From positions 406,504 to 470,503 of the forward strand of contig NZ_JAOBTH010000028.1 in assembly GCF_025215075.1 (NCBI RefSeq): a stretch of DNA of 64,000 nt. The letters run 5' to 3'. Each line of letters opens with the position of its first letter. Position 1 is the first letter of the stretch. The position numbers and the translations under genes are program-made. The notes beneath the pieces were generated by a model. The model ran no database searches. It was not told the origin of the DNA and saw only the letters and a program-made list of their open reading frames with translations. Below are positions 26,299 through 36,410 of the stretch, piece by piece. The stretch comes from Tenacibaculum haliotis. Its GTDB lineage: Bacteria; Bacteroidota; Bacteroidia; Flavobacteriales; Flavobacteriaceae.

Positions 26299-27834
26299 AT
26301 GCAACAACACAACGTACTTATTTTAGATTTCGGATCGCAATACACACAACTTATTGCTCGCCGTGTTAGAGAATTAAACATTTACTGTGAAATTCACCCG
26401 TATAACAAAATTCCACAAAACTTAAACGACTTTAAAGCTGTAATCCTTTCTGGTAGTCCAAACTCTGTTCGTTCAGAAACGGCTTTACATCCTGATTTAT
26501 CAGAAATTAGAGGGAAAAAACCAGTATTAGCTGTTTGTTATGGAGCGCAATATTTAGCCCACTTTTCTGGCGGATTAGTAGCACCATCAAACACAAGAGA
26601 ATATGGTAGAGCAAACTTATCGTTTGTAAAAGAAGGAGAAGAATTCTTTTCAAATATCTCTGAAGGAAGTCAGGTTTGGATGAGTCATTCAGATACTATC
26701 AAAAACTTACCAACAAACGGAATATTATTAGCAAGCACTCACGATGTAGAAAATGCTGCTTATAAAATTGAAGGAGAAACCACCTATGCAATTCAATTTC
26801 ACCCAGAAGTATATCATTCTACTGATGGTAAACAATTATTACAAAATTTTTTAGTTAATATAGCTGAAGTAGCACAAACTTGGACACCAGATTCATTTGT
26901 AGATGAAACAGTTGCTGATATACAAGCAAAAGTTGGAACAGACAAAGTTGTTTTAGGTTTATCTGGAGGTGTAGATTCTACCGTAGCAGCCGTATTATTA
27001 CACAAAGCTATCGGAAGTAATTTACACTGTATATTTGTTAACAACGGATTATTACGTAAAAATGAATATACTGATGTTTTAAAACAATACGAAGGTATGG
27101 GCTTAAACGTAAAAGGAGTAGATGCTTCGGCACGTTTCTTGAATGAGCTTGCTGGCTTAAGTGACCCAGAAGAAAAACGTAAAGCTATTGGTAAAGTTTT
27201 TATTGATGTTTTTGATGATGAAGCAAATCAGATTGATGATGCAAAATGGTTGGCACAAGGAACAATTTATCCTGATGTGATTGAGTCTGTTTCTGTAAAC
27301 GGTGGCCCATCAGCAACCATTAAAAGTCATCATAACGTAGGTGGTTTACCTGATTTTATGAAACTTAAAATTGTAGAGCCTTTACGAATGATTTTTAAAG
27401 ATGAAGTTCGTCGTGTAGGAGCTTCTATGGGAATTGATAAAGACTTATTAGGTCGTCATCCTTTTCCTGGCCCTGGATTAGCTATTCGTATTTTAGGTGA
27501 TATTACCGAAGAAAAAGTACGTATTTTACAAGAAGTAGATGCTGTTTTTATCAACGGATTAAAAGAAGATGGTTTGTATAATAAAGTATGGCAAGCAGGC
27601 GCAATTTTATTACCAGTAAACTCAGTTGGAGTAATGGGAGATGAAAGAACGTACGAAAAAGTAGTTGCCTTACGTGCTGTAGAAAGTACCGATGGTATGA
27701 CTGCCGATTGGGTAAATTTACCGTACGAATTTTTACAAAAAACATCGAATAAAATTATAAACAATGTAAAAGGTGTTAACAGAGTTGTGTACGACATTAG
27801 CTCTAAACCACCTGCTACAATTGAGTGGGAATAA
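26299..27834 (+). CDS. guaA: GMP synthase (glutamine-hydrolysing)
   Basis: It converts XMP to GMP. The 511 residues have the N-terminal glutamine amidotransferase ([20 protein letters not shown]; Cys in AVCYGAQYL; His-Pro-Glu in QFHPEVYHS), the ATP pyrophosphatase [10 protein letters not shown] (about 222-231), and the C-terminal dimer domain ending [13 protein letters not shown] at 26293 is in frame but lies inside the promoter-like hexamer; the ATG at 26299 gives the expected [12 protein letters not shown]. The LysM gene starts 20 bp after the stop. Confidence 0.97.
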   Translation: MQQHNVLILDFGSQYTQLIARRVRELNIYCEIHPYNKIPQNLNDFKAVILSGSPNSVRSETALHPDLSEIRGKKPVLAVCYGAQYLAHFSGGLVAPSNTREYGRANLSFVKEGEEFFSNISEGSQVWMSHSDTIKNLPTNGILLASTHDVENAAYKIEGETTYAIQFHPEVYHSTDGKQLLQNFLVNIAEVAQTWTPDSFVDETVADIQAKVGTDKVVLGLSGGVDSTVAAVLLHKAIGSNLHCIFVNNGLLRKNEYTDVLKQYEGMGLNVKGVDASARFLNELAGLSDPEEKRKAIGKVFIDVFDDEANQIDDAKWLAQGTIYPDVIESVSVNGGPSATIKSHHNVGGLPDFMKLKIVEPLRMIFKDEVRRVGASMGIDKDLLGRHPFPGPGLAIRILGDITEEKVRILQEVDAVFINGLKEDGLYNKVWQAGAILLPVNSVGVMGDERTYEKVVALRAVESTDGMTADWVNLPYEFLQKTSNKIINNVKGVNRVVYDISSKPPATIEWE

Positions 27835-27854
27835 AATTCTAAAGAAAAAAATAA

Positions 27855-29699
27855 ATGAAAAAGTTACAGTTTTTACTCTTAGTTTGTATTTTAACATTTG
27901 CCGTTTCTTGTGGTCAACAGAAAAGGTATGTGTCCTACAAAACTCAAGAAGGTGAAACAATGCGTGATATTGCTAGTCGTCTTAATATGAAAACAAAGGA
28001 TTTATTACGTTTAAATCCTGATGTTGATAGACGGCCAGATGCTAATACCGTAATTGTTATTCCAAACCCTGAATTAAACAAAGAAAAATCAACAAAAGTA
28101 ATAGATACTGTTATTGATGATACTGAAAATGAAAATTTAGAAGATAGCAACGAAACATCTGGAGAAGAAAATGCTTCAGATGTTTTTCAACAAACAATAT
28201 ATGAATACGAAAATCATACTGTAAAAGCAGGAGAAACTGTTTATCGAATTACTAAGAAATATGAGATTACTAAAGATGATTTAATTAAATGGAATCCTGA
28301 ATTCCCAGGAATCGAACGCAATATTTTAAGTATCGGTCAAGTATTAAAAGTTAAGTCAATTGAAAAAACAATAACAATTGATAGAAAAGAGGTTTTAAAA
28401 AGCTTTTTAACACACATCGTTAAAAGTAAAGAAACAGTGTATAGTTTAACTCGTTTTTATAACATTTCAAAAGAAAATTTAGTTCGTTTGAATCCAGAAT
28501 ATCCTGGAATTATAAATAACGAATTATCAATTAACCAGTTGTTAAAAATAAAACCAATTGAAGAGGTGAATCCGAATGAAAACTTTCTTTTTTACAAAGA
28601 CAGTATTCAAGAAGATGTAGCTATTAATTTAGCTATTCTACTTCCCTTTAAAGCTGAAGAATATAAAACAATTTCTTCTAAACATATTTTTAGTAAAGAC
28701 AAAAACAGTTCTGCTCCATTAGCAAACATGGTTCTCGATTTTTACACTGGTGCTGAAATAGCTATCGATTCAATAAGAAAACAAGGCATACACGTGAATC
28801 CAACTATTTTTGATACCGGAAACAGAGGCAATAACATTACTACAATTTTAGCAGAAGATAAACTGAATAATACAGATGTTGTTATTGGCCCATTTTATTC
28901 TGATAAAGCTGAAATAGTTGCTAAAAAAATTAATGCACCTGTTGTGTTTCCTCATTTCTCGAATAACCAACATGAATTTTCAGCAAAAAAACTTATTAAA
29001 TCAGCTCCTGATAAAAATAATTATACCGATTATTTAATTTCTCATTTAAAAGACAATTATAAAGGTGAACAAATATTTGTTGTAGGTGATGGTAAAATAC
29101 CATCTAATAATAAAATCGTTAAAATTGTTAATCAATTAAAAAGACACGATTCTATTAAAAATATTCATGTTTTAAAACCTGAAAAAGGATACATAAAACG
29201 AAAGTTATTTACAGATAAAATGACCGCTAAAAGACATAATTGGGTTATCATTACTTCTAACGACAATGTAACAATTGCAGATGTTTTAAATAGTATGATT
29301 GGTGTTCCTGATGAAGTAACTGTTCAGGTTTTTGCTATTGAAAAGAGAGATTCTTACGATAAAATAGACAACAATAAGTTAGCAAGCGTAAATTTTACTT
29401 ACGTTTCTAGTTCTTTTGAAGACAACACTTCTAATGAAGCAAAAGTATTTAACCAAAAGTATTACGCAAAAAACAATACCACTCCTTCTAGCTATGCTAT
29501 TAAAGGTTTTGATATTACTTATGATGTTTTAATGCGATTGGCTTCTGGTAAAAATTTAATGAATACTTTTAAAGAAGGAGTATCACTTCGATTAGAAAAT
29601 AAATTTGATTATCGTAAAAGAGCTTTTGGTACAACAAGTAACAAAGGACTCTTTATCATTAAATATAATAAAGATTTAAGTTTAACTAGACTTAAATAA
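27855..29699 (+). CDS. LysM lipoprotein with periplasmic-binding-protein domain
   Basis: 614 residues: lipoprotein signal (Cys19), three LysM repeats (about 26-72, 118-162 and 179-225, e.g. YKTQEGETMRDIASRLN, HTVKAGETVYRITKKYE, HIVKSKETVYSLTRFYN) and a type 1 periplasmic-binding fold (about 245-600, NLAILLPFKAEE, DVVIGPFYSDKAEIV). LysM binds peptidoglycan glycan chains; the second domain resembles amino-acid-binding receptors but may be structural, as in LpoA-type regulators of penicillin-binding proteins. It probably shares the guaA transcript and ends at a strong terminator. Confidence 0.9.
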   Translation: MKKLQFLLLVCILTFAVSCGQQKRYVSYKTQEGETMRDIASRLNMKTKDLLRLNPDVDRRPDANTVIVIPNPELNKEKSTKVIDTVIDDTENENLEDSNETSGEENASDVFQQTIYEYENHTVKAGETVYRITKKYEITKDDLIKWNPEFPGIERNILSIGQVLKVKSIEKTITIDRKEVLKSFLTHIVKSKETVYSLTRFYNISKENLVRLNPEYPGIINNELSINQLLKIKPIEEVNPNENFLFYKDSIQEDVAINLAILLPFKAEEYKTISSKHIFSKDKNSSAPLANMVLDFYTGAEIAIDSIRKQGIHVNPTIFDTGNRGNNITTILAEDKLNNTDVVIGPFYSDKAEIVAKKINAPVVFPHFSNNQHEFSAKKLIKSAPDKNNYTDYLISHLKDNYKGEQIFVVGDGKIPSNNKIVKIVNQLKRHDSIKNIHVLKPEKGYIKRKLFTDKMTAKRHNWVIITSNDNVTIADVLNSMIGVPDEVTVQVFAIEKRDSYDKIDNNKLASVNFTYVSSSFEDNTSNEAKVFNQKYYAKNNTTPSSYAIKGFDITYDVLMRLASGKNLMNTFKEGVSLRLENKFDYRKRAFGTTSNKGLFIIKYNKDLSLTRLK

Positions 29700-29709
29700 A
29701 AACAAAAAT

Positions 29710-29748
29710 GGTATGTCATTAACCTAATTTTAGTGACGTACCTTTTTT
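29710..29748. terminator. bidirectional terminator at the end of the polysaccharide locus
   Basis: A 13-bp stem with two G-U pairs (arms 29710-29722 and 29730-29742), T run on the plus side and A run on the other. It separates the LysM gene from the convergent rfbB. Confidence 0.88.
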
Positions 29749-29750
29749 AA

Positions 29751-30797
29751 TTATTTATACATTTCTTCATAATACTTTTGATAGTCTCCACTTGTAACAT
29801 TATCTACCCATTCTTGGTTTTCTAAATACCATTTTACTGTTTTTTCTATCCCTTCTTCAAACTGCAATGATGGTTGCCAACCTAATTCATTCTTTAATTT
29901 AGAAGAATCAATTGCGTACCTAAAATCATGACCTGCTCTATCAGCTACGAAAGTTAACAGCTTTTCAGAAGCTCCAGCATCTCTACCTAAATAAGCGTCA
30001 ACAGTTTTAATTAATACTTTTATTAAATCTATATTTTTCCATTCATTAAATCCTCCTATATTATATGTATCCCCTAGTTTTCCTTTGTGAAAAATTACAT
30101 CTATAGCGCGCGCATGATCATTTACAAACAACCAATCTCTCACGTTTTCCCCTTTTCCGTATACAGGTAAAGGCTTATTATTACAGATATTATTTATAAA
30201 TAACGGAATTAATTTTTCTGGAAATTGAAACGATCCATAGTTATTAGAACAATTAGAAATTACAATTGGCAAACCATAAGTATCATAAAAAGTTCTTACA
30301 AAATGATCTGAAGACGCTTTTGAAGCTGCGTATGGAGAATGAGGGTCGTAAGCTGTGGTTTCTGTAAAAAAACCTTCATCACCTAAACTTCCATATACCT
30401 CATCTGTAGAAACGTGATAAAACATTTTATCCTTATAATTTCCCTTCCAGGTATTTTTGGCTGCTTGTAACAAACTTAAAGTTCCCATTACATTTGTTTG
30501 CGCAAAAGAAAAAGGATCTTTTATAGATCTATCTACATGAGATTCTGCTGCTAAATGAATAACACTATCTATGTTGTATTTTATAAATATTTCTTCCATT
30601 AAGTTATGGTCACAAATATCAGCCCTTACAAACGTATAATTAGGTTTCCCATCAAGATCTTTTAAATTCTCTAAGTTACCAGCATATGTTAATTTATCTA
30701 AATTAATAATATTATAATTCGGATAATTATTAACAAATAACCGCACTACATGAGAACCTATAAAACCAGCACCTCCTGTTATTAGTATGCTTTTCAT
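29751..30797 (-). CDS. rfbB: dTDP-glucose 4,6-dehydratase
   Basis: The second step of dTDP-L-rhamnose synthesis. 348 residues of extended SDR type: [13 protein letters not shown] at the N-terminus, the STDEVYGSLG segment with the catalytic Thr-Asp-Glu, and YAASKASSDH with the Tyr/Lys pair. It is the last gene of the minus-strand locus, one base after rfbD, in the unit rfbC-rfbD-rfbB. Confidence 0.97.
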   Translation of the reverse strand: MKSILITGGAGFIGSHVVRLFVNNYPNYNIINLDKLTYAGNLENLKDLDGKPNYTFVRADICDHNLMEEIFIKYNIDSVIHLAAESHVDRSIKDPFSFAQTNVMGTLSLLQAAKNTWKGNYKDKMFYHVSTDEVYGSLGDEGFFTETTAYDPHSPYAASKASSDHFVRTFYDTYGLPIVISNCSNNYGSFQFPEKLIPLFINNICNNKPLPVYGKGENVRDWLFVNDHARAIDVIFHKGKLGDTYNIGGFNEWKNIDLIKVLIKTVDAYLGRDAGASEKLLTFVADRAGHDFRYAIDSSKLKNELGWQPSLQFEEGIEKTVKWYLENQEWVDNVTSGDYQKYYEEMYK

Positions 30798-30798
30798 T

Positions 30799-31665
30799 TT
30801 ATCCTTTTTGTAATTCGTTAATACATTCTTTTAAAGAATCTCTCCAATATGGAATTTCAACATTAAAGTCCTTCTTAATTCTTGATTTATTCATCACTGA
30901 ATATTGGGGTCTTTTTACCGTTGTTGGATACTCGTTTGTTGTTATTGGGTGAACATTACAATCTGTTTTAGACATTGTCATAATTGCTTTTGCAAAATCA
31001 TACCACGATGCTACTCCTTCATTAGAATAATGATAAATCTTATTTTTTTTATCAATTTTTTCTTCTTTTACAAGTACATCTATACAGGTCTTAGCCAAAT
31101 TTTTTGCATATGTAGGTGTTCCTATTTGATCAAAAACAACATTTAAATTCTCTTTTTCCTTTCCTAAACGAAGCATTGTTTTAACAAAATTATTACCATA
31201 ACTAGAATACAACCAAGATGTTCTTATTATTATCGCTTCAATAGATAAATTTAATAAGGCTTCTTCTCCTGCCAATTTCGTTTTTCCATAAACCCCTTCT
31301 GGATTAACCTCATTATTTTCGGTGTAAGGAATAAAACTTTCTCCACTAAAAACGTAATCAGTAGAAATATGAATCAGTTTTCCTCCGTTTTGTTCAATTG
31401 CTTTACCTAAATTAAAAACTCCAGTAACATTAATTTGTGTTGCTTTTTTTATTTCTTTTTCGGCAGTATCTACAGCTGTGTATGCAGCACAATTAATAAT
31501 CGCTGTTATTTTATTTGATTGAATATATTCATTTACATCATCAAAATTACTTACATCTAAACTTTTTGAGCCTTCGAAAAAAAAGTAAAGTTGAGGATAA
31601 TTAGAGGACAATTCTCTAATTTCTGAACCTAATTGACCATTTGCTCCTGTAACTAATATGTTCAT
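30799..31665 (-). CDS. rfbD: dTDP-4-dehydrorhamnose reductase
   Basis: The last step of dTDP-L-rhamnose synthesis, an NAD(P)H reduction. 288 residues: NILVTGANGQLGSEIR at the N-terminus, ISTDYVFSG, and YGKTKLAGE holding the YxxxK catalytic pair. It sits between rfbC (2 bp) and rfbB (1 bp). Confidence 0.96.
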   Translation of the reverse strand: MNILVTGANGQLGSEIRELSSNYPQLYFFFEGSKSLDVSNFDDVNEYIQSNKITAIINCAAYTAVDTAEKEIKKATQINVTGVFNLGKAIEQNGGKLIHISTDYVFSGESFIPYTENNEVNPEGVYGKTKLAGEEALLNLSIEAIIIRTSWLYSSYGNNFVKTMLRLGKEKENLNVVFDQIGTPTYAKNLAKTCIDVLVKEEKIDKKNKIYHYSNEGVASWYDFAKAIMTMSKTDCNVHPITTNEYPTTVKRPQYSVMNKSRIKKDFNVEIPYWRDSLKECINELQKG

Positions 31666-31667
31666 GA

Positions 31668-32222
31668 TTAATATTTAAATGGACTTTTAAAATCTTTTAA
31701 ATACTCCAACTTGGTATCTTTATCTGATAAATGTATTTCTGCTGATTCAATTTTCCAATCAATATTTAATTCTTGATCGTCCCATTTTATTCCACAATCA
31801 TGTTCTGGAGCATACTTATTATCTACTTTATAAGCAAAAATTGCAGTTGCTGACAACACTACGAAACCGTGCGCAAAACCTCTAGGTATAAATAACTGTT
31901 TCTTATTTTCTTCTGATAACTCAATAGCTACGTGCTTTCCATAATTCGGTGAGCCAATTCTTATATCAACAGCAACATCCATAATCCTACCCTTAATACA
32001 ACGCACTAATTTTGCCTGAGCAAATGGTGGTTTTTGAAAATGCAGGCCTCTTAAAACACCTCTTGTAGACATGGATTCATTGTCTTGTACAAAAGTGGTG
32101 ATTTTAATATTCTCATTAAATTGTTGCTGATTGAATGATTCTAGAAAATAACCTCTTTCATCTTTAAAAACTCGAGGCTCAATAGTTACAATGTCTTGAA
32201 TTTCAGTTTTGGTAAAAATCAT
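31668..32222 (-). CDS. rfbC: dTDP-4-dehydrorhamnose 3,5-epimerase
   Basis: 184 residues of the cupin-like RmlC family. RGVLRGLHFQ carries the catalytic His (about residue 63), and the later PRGFAHGFVVLS is conserved. It is the first gene after a 320-bp gap that separates it from rfbA, and it has its own promoter-like element. Confidence 0.96.
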   Translation of the reverse strand: MIFTKTEIQDIVTIEPRVFKDERGYFLESFNQQQFNENIKITTFVQDNESMSTRGVLRGLHFQKPPFAQAKLVRCIKGRIMDVAVDIRIGSPNYGKHVAIELSEENKKQLFIPRGFAHGFVVLSATAIFAYKVDNKYAPEHDCGIKWDDQELNIDWKIESAEIHLSDKDTKLEYLKDFKSPFKY

Positions 32223-32244
32223 TAGAATTATTTTAATAACGAAT

Positions 32245-32271
32245 CAAATTTACTAATAATAAATGGAGTAC
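32245..32271 (-). promoter_or_regulatory. promoter of rfbC-rfbD-rfbB
   Basis: Minus-strand TAAATTTG (32252-32245) is preceded by CTG in the -33 position at a spacing of 18 (32271). The leader would be about 20 bases. The weak -33 makes this moderate. Confidence 0.55.
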
Positions 32272-32423
32272 AGGTTTCTTTTAAAAATGAAAAAGAGCTC
32301 AACGCTAAAGTAAACTTAGTATTGAAATTGATCAGATTCCTGCCTTTGTAAGAATGAGATTTTTTGATGATGCATTGCTCAAATAAATGCAACCTGTCAT
32401 TGTTTTAACAATACCGTACTTCA

Positions 32424-32502
32424 CGTCAACCTGAGCTTATTTCAGGTTCGCATTACTACAATTAGATCTTGGATGCAATGCTGAAATAAATTCAGCATGA
32501 CG
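32424..32502. repeat. composite palindromic element (dispersed-repeat type)
   Basis: Two hairpins (32428-32434 with 32442-32448; 32478-32485 with 32491-32498) are enclosed by CGTCA and TGACG (32424-32428, 32498-32502), which also pair. A further decayed hairpin (TGCATT/AATGCA) lies near 32362-32395. Words like CTGAAATAAATTCAGCATGA recur between genes in flavobacterial genomes in my memory; copy number must be checked. Confidence 0.7.
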
Positions 32503-32542
32503 CTACTACACTATTGAGTTATGAATTTAAACGAATATGTTA

Positions 32543-33418
32543 TTACTCTTTTACTAGGTTCAATAAATATTGTCCGTAACCATTCTTACGCAATGGCTCA
32601 GCTAGCTTCCTTACCTGTGCCTTAGCAATATAGCCCATATATAAAGCAATTTCTTCTAAACAAGCGACCTTTAATCCTTGGCGTTTTTCTATAGTTTCAA
32701 TAAACTGACTGGCTTCTAATAAGGAATCGTGTGTACCGGTATCTAGCCAAGCAAAACCACGTCCCATAAGCTGAACTTTTAGCGCGTCATTTTCTAAATA
32801 ATGTTGATTCACCGAAGTAATTTCCAACTCTCCTCTTTCTGATGGCTGTACTTTTTTAGCGATATCAATAACATTGTTCGGGTAAAAATACAAGCCTACC
32901 ACCGCATAGTTCGACTTCGGATGCTTCGGTTTTTCTATGATCGACAACGCATTTCCGTTTTCATCAAAATCTACCACGCCGTAACGTTGTGCATCTTTTA
33001 CATAATAACCAAAAACAGTTGCTTTTTTCGCATTGGCAACAGCCTCTTTTGCTGACTGTAACATTTCTGGCAATCCGTGACCATAAAAAATATTATCGCC
33101 TAAAATTAAACAAACAGCATCATTCCCTATAAATTCTTCACCTATAATAAACGCTTGCGCTAATCCATCTGGCGAAGGTTGTTCAGCATAATTTAATTGT
33201 ATACCTAAGTCTTTCCCATCCCCTAACAACTTCTCGAAATTCGGTAAATCTTCAGGGGTAGAAATAATTAGAATTTCTTTAATACCTGCCAACATCAATA
33301 CCGACAACGGATAATAAATCATCGGTTTATCATAAACAGGGAGTAGTTGTTTTGAGACTCCTTTTGTTATCGGATATAAGCGAGTTCCTGAACCGCCTGC
33401 TAGTATAATTCCTTTCAT
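32543..33418 (-). CDS. rfbA: glucose-1-phosphate thymidylyltransferase
   Basis: The first step of dTDP-L-rhamnose synthesis. 291 residues from the ATG at 33416-33418, giving [18 protein letters not shown]; the frame is open 16 residues further but that extension overlaps the galE end and is not family-like. [11 protein letters not shown] is the nucleotide loop; KPMIYYPLS and [18 protein letters not shown] are substrate segments. It follows galE at 23 bp. Confidence 0.97.
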   Translation of the reverse strand: MKGIILAGGSGTRLYPITKGVSKQLLPVYDKPMIYYPLSVLMLAGIKEILIISTPEDLPNFEKLLGDGKDLGIQLNYAEQPSPDGLAQAFIIGEEFIGNDAVCLILGDNIFYGHGLPEMLQSAKEAVANAKKATVFGYYVKDAQRYGVVDFDENGNALSIIEKPKHPKSNYAVVGLYFYPNNVIDIAKKVQPSERGELEITSVNQHYLENDALKVQLMGRGFAWLDTGTHDSLLEASQFIETIEKRQGLKVACLEEIALYMGYIAKAQVRKLAEPLRKNGYGQYLLNLVKE

Positions 33419-33441
33419 AGGGCTATTATAACATTTCCTAA

Positions 33442-34449
33442 TTATTTTTTTTCTTGCCATTTCCACGCAGAAAGCAATCCTTCTTCAAGCGTTTTTTCGG
33501 CTGTCCACCCTAAAATTTCGTTTGCTTTTGTAGTATCTGCATAGGCTGTAGTGATATCCCCTTCTCTTCGTGAAACAATTTTGTAGTTTACTTGTTTATT
33601 AGTTACTTGTTCAAAAGAATTAATAACCTCCATCACAGAAGTTCCTTTACCCATACCAATATTAAATACTTCGTACTTTAAGTTACTTTTGTTTTTAAGC
33701 AAACGTTGTAATGCAGTAACATGGGCTTTAGCCAAATCTACCACATGTATATAATCTCTAACAGCTGTTCCGTCCTTTGTAGGATAGTCATCACCGAAAA
33801 CTGCCAATTCTTTTCGAATACCGGCTGCTGTTTGTGTTACAAAAGGAATAAGGTTTTGAGGGATACCGATTGGTAATTCTCCTATTTTTATAGATTCGTG
33901 TGCGCCTATTGGATTAAAATAACGTAATGCAATAGCTCTAATATCATATGCCTTAGAGCATTCTTCTATTATTTCTTCACCAACTTTTTTGGTGTTACCA
34001 TATGGCGATTCTGCTTTTTTTACCGGTGCATTTTCTGTAATTGGCAACTCATCTGCCTGACCATATACCGTGCATGACGAACTGAATATAAAGTTATTTA
34101 CTTTTGATGCCTTCATTTCTTGCAATAAATACACTAAGCTATTTATATTATTTTCATAATACTTTAAAGGATCAGTTACACTCTCGCCAACAGCTTTAGA
34201 TGCGGCAAAATGTATTACACCATCAACTGTATTTTGTAAAAAGAAGTTTGCTACGTCTTTTTTATTTCGTAAATCTATTTGAAAAAATACTGGTTTAACA
34301 CCTGTAATTTCAGTGATTTGGTCCACTACTTCTATTTTACTATTAGATAAATTATCTATAATTAAAACTTCGTATCCTGATTTTTGCAAGTCTACTACAA
34401 CATGCGAACCTATAAAACCCAAACCACCAGTTACTAAAATGTTTTTCAT
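33442..34449 (-). CDS. galE: UDP-glucose 4-epimerase
   Basis: 335 residues: [19 protein letters not shown] at the N-terminus, SSSCTVYGQ and YGNTKKVGE (YxxxK), [11 protein letters not shown]. It interconverts UDP-glucose and UDP-galactose (and possibly the GlcNAc pair). It is upstream of rfbA in the locus and preceded by a promoter-like element at 34473-34480. Confidence 0.93.
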   Translation of the reverse strand: MKNILVTGGLGFIGSHVVVDLQKSGYEVLIIDNLSNSKIEVVDQITEITGVKPVFFQIDLRNKKDVANFFLQNTVDGVIHFAASKAVGESVTDPLKYYENNINSLVYLLQEMKASKVNNFIFSSSCTVYGQADELPITENAPVKKAESPYGNTKKVGEEIIEECSKAYDIRAIALRYFNPIGAHESIKIGELPIGIPQNLIPFVTQTAAGIRKELAVFGDDYPTKDGTAVRDYIHVVDLAKAHVTALQRLLKNKSNLKYEVFNIGMGKGTSVMEVINSFEQVTNKQVNYKIVSRREGDITTAYADTTKANEILGWTAEKTLEEGLLSAWKWQEKK

Positions 34450-34472
34450 AGTCTTCTGCTCTTTTTTAAAAA

Positions 34473-34480
34473 CAAAAGTA
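34473..34480 (-). promoter_or_regulatory. candidate -7 element of galE
   Basis: Minus-strand TACTTTTG, 23 bases before the galE ATG. No clear TTG at the usual distance. Confidence 0.5.
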
Positions 34481-34485
34481 CTATT

Positions 34486-35460
34486 TTAATTACTATTCAT
34501 CGTGAAAACAATCTGAACAGTCTTAAATAGTATTTTAACATCCAATTTCCATGAGTACTTTTTTATATAATATAAGTCATACTCTAACTTCTTTAAATTT
34601 TCTTCGGGTGTAGCTTTCGGCATATGTATTTGCGCCCAGCCAGACACCCCTGGTCTTATCATATGTCTTAAATTGAAAAAAGGATTCTCTTTACTATACT
34701 CTTCTACATATTTAGGCTGTTCTGGCCTTGGGCCTATTAAACTCATATGCCCCATAAGAATATTATAAAACTGAGGTAATTCATCTATTTTAGACAATCT
34801 TAAGAATTTACCAACCGGGGTAATTCGGTTATCATTTTTAACAGTAAATCCACCTTCATTATTTTCCATAGTACGTATTTTGTATATTTTAAACTCTTTA
34901 CCTTCTCTACCGATGCGTATTTGTGAGTAAAACATATTTCCTTTTGAGCTTATTTTTGTTAAAAAACACCCTAAAATAGTTAATGGTAAAACAAGTGGTA
35001 ACACTGTTAAGGAAAACAAAGTATCAAAACCTCTTTTAAAAAATGTAAATCTTCTTTTCCTGTTAAGACTAAATATTTCATCTGAAAAATATTGATTATC
35101 TTGAATTTTTATAATTGGAATTCTTTTATTCACACATTCATAAAAATTTTCTGAATCATATATTTCAATACCCAACAAACGCAAATTAACTAATTCATTA
35201 ACTTCTTTATTAGATAATTGGTTTAATTGTGTTTTCTCAAAAACAACAACTTTTATGTTACTTTCTTTTATATAACAAGTAATTGCTTTGTCTTGTAAAT
35301 TTAAATCTTTATGAAAAACAACTTCATACTTATCAGATATTTTACCACTCGTCAATAGCTTATCTAATGATTTATTTAAGTTTACAAATAAACATTTTTC
35401 TTTTTTAATCATCACCACGCTTCTTACAATTTCATTTTGCTTCAAGGTAATCATATTCAT
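34486..35460 (-). CDS. initiating sugar-phosphate transferase (polyprenyl-phosphate GPT), N-terminally reduced
   Basis: 324 residues. The C-terminal two thirds (about 135-324) are a bacterial sugar transferase domain: KRGFDTLFSLTVLPLVLPLT membrane hairpin, FYSQIRIGREGKEFKIYKIRTM, LSKIDELPQFYNIL, GPRPEQP and RPGVSGWAQI. The N-terminal 130 residues look like the end of the CoA-binding-like domain of WcaJ homologues (GIEIYDSENFYE) but the four membrane helices usually before it are absent. It should transfer a hexose- or aminosugar-1-phosphate to undecaprenyl phosphate and start the repeat unit. Confidence 0.92.
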   Translation of the reverse strand: MNMITLKQNEIVRSVVMIKKEKCLFVNLNKSLDKLLTSGKISDKYEVVFHKDLNLQDKAITCYIKESNIKVVVFEKTQLNQLSNKEVNELVNLRLLGIEIYDSENFYECVNKRIPIIKIQDNQYFSDEIFSLNRKRRFTFFKRGFDTLFSLTVLPLVLPLTILGCFLTKISSKGNMFYSQIRIGREGKEFKIYKIRTMENNEGGFTVKNDNRITPVGKFLRLSKIDELPQFYNILMGHMSLIGPRPEQPKYVEEYSKENPFFNLRHMIRPGVSGWAQIHMPKATPEENLKKLEYDLYYIKKYSWKLDVKILFKTVQIVFTMNSN

Positions 35461-35536
35461 TTTATTTCTTTTCTAGCTTTTTTGATAAATTAAGGAAAAT
35501 TTAATGTTTTTAACTAAAGAATAATATATCTTAAAA

Positions 35537-36376
35537 TTACAACCTTCTTAGTAACCTATAATATAAAAATTTAAACATTTTAAACGGCATTAACCTAACT
35601 GGCATTCTTAACGATATCATTTTAAAAAAATCATAAAAATTATAGAACCCTATTTTATAGAATTTTTTTAACAATTTGAATTCATTTTTTGCGTATTCAT
35701 AACCGTGACGCCTTCTTAACACTTCATCCATGTTATCTCCTAAACGAAATAACAATACAGTATCTTTTACATTTCCAAATTTAAAACCTTTTAAACATGC
35801 TCTAACAAAAAAATCATAGTCTTCAGGGAAAGATTCTCCATCATAACCATTAATTTCATCAAAAACTACTTTCCTATAAACTACTGTTGGGTTAGATATT
35901 GGGTTTCTATACTTCATCATCGATATAATATTCTCATGTTTTATTGGTACTTTCCTATCTGAAACAATATTATTCTTATCTCCAACAAACTCTAACAATT
36001 GACCACCAACAATATCTAAATTTTTATCTAACAAATACTTAAACTGCTTCTCAAACCTGTCCGGTAATGCGATATCATCTGCATCCATTCTTGCTATAAA
36101 ATCACACTTACAGTATTTACCACCTTCATTAGCAGCAAATCCTTGCCTCATATTTTTCTTCAACGAAACTATATCAAATACACCTTTGTTATTTACAACA
36201 TATTCGTCAATTATATTATCTAATTCTATAGTTAAAGGTCCATCTTTTACAATTACTATTTGTGATGGTTTTAATGTTTGGTGAATTAATATACTATCTA
36301 TAGCCCTTTTAAAAAAAACCGGATTTTCTTTATAATATATTGTAATTAACACTGAAAAGTTAACTTTTAAACTCAT
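35537..36376 (-). CDS. glycosyltransferase family 2
   Basis: 279 residues with a GT-A fold: FSVLITIYYKENPVFFKRAI at the N-terminus, VKDGPLT, and ARMDADDIALPDRFEKQ, whose DAD binds the metal and UDP-sugar. It is like the WaaE/KdtX and EpsE type of family 2 enzymes. It probably adds one sugar of the repeat unit; donor and acceptor are unknown. Base composition is very AT-rich. Confidence 0.9.
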   Translation of the reverse strand: MSLKVNFSVLITIYYKENPVFFKRAIDSILIHQTLKPSQIVIVKDGPLTIELDNIIDEYVVNNKGVFDIVSLKKNMRQGFAANEGGKYCKCDFIARMDADDIALPDRFEKQFKYLLDKNLDIVGGQLLEFVGDKNNIVSDRKVPIKHENIISMMKYRNPISNPTVVYRKVVFDEINGYDGESFPEDYDFFVRACLKGFKFGNVKDTVLLFRLGDNMDEVLRRRHGYEYAKNEFKLLKKFYKIGFYNFYDFFKMISLRMPVRLMPFKMFKFLYYRLLRRL

Positions 36377-36410
36377 TATATTTCTAATTTATATAAATTT
36401 TATACTACTT

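Larger units (their letters stand above)
32223..32542. other. 320-bp gap between rfbA and rfbC
   Basis: It interrupts an otherwise tightly packed locus. It holds the rfbC promoter, the palindromic element at 32424-32502 and a weaker hairpin. No coding frame is supported. Confidence 0.7.

Noticed and set aside
27456..27960. Several open frames opposite or across the guaA end
   Set aside because: Shadows of guaA and the LysM gene in other frames.
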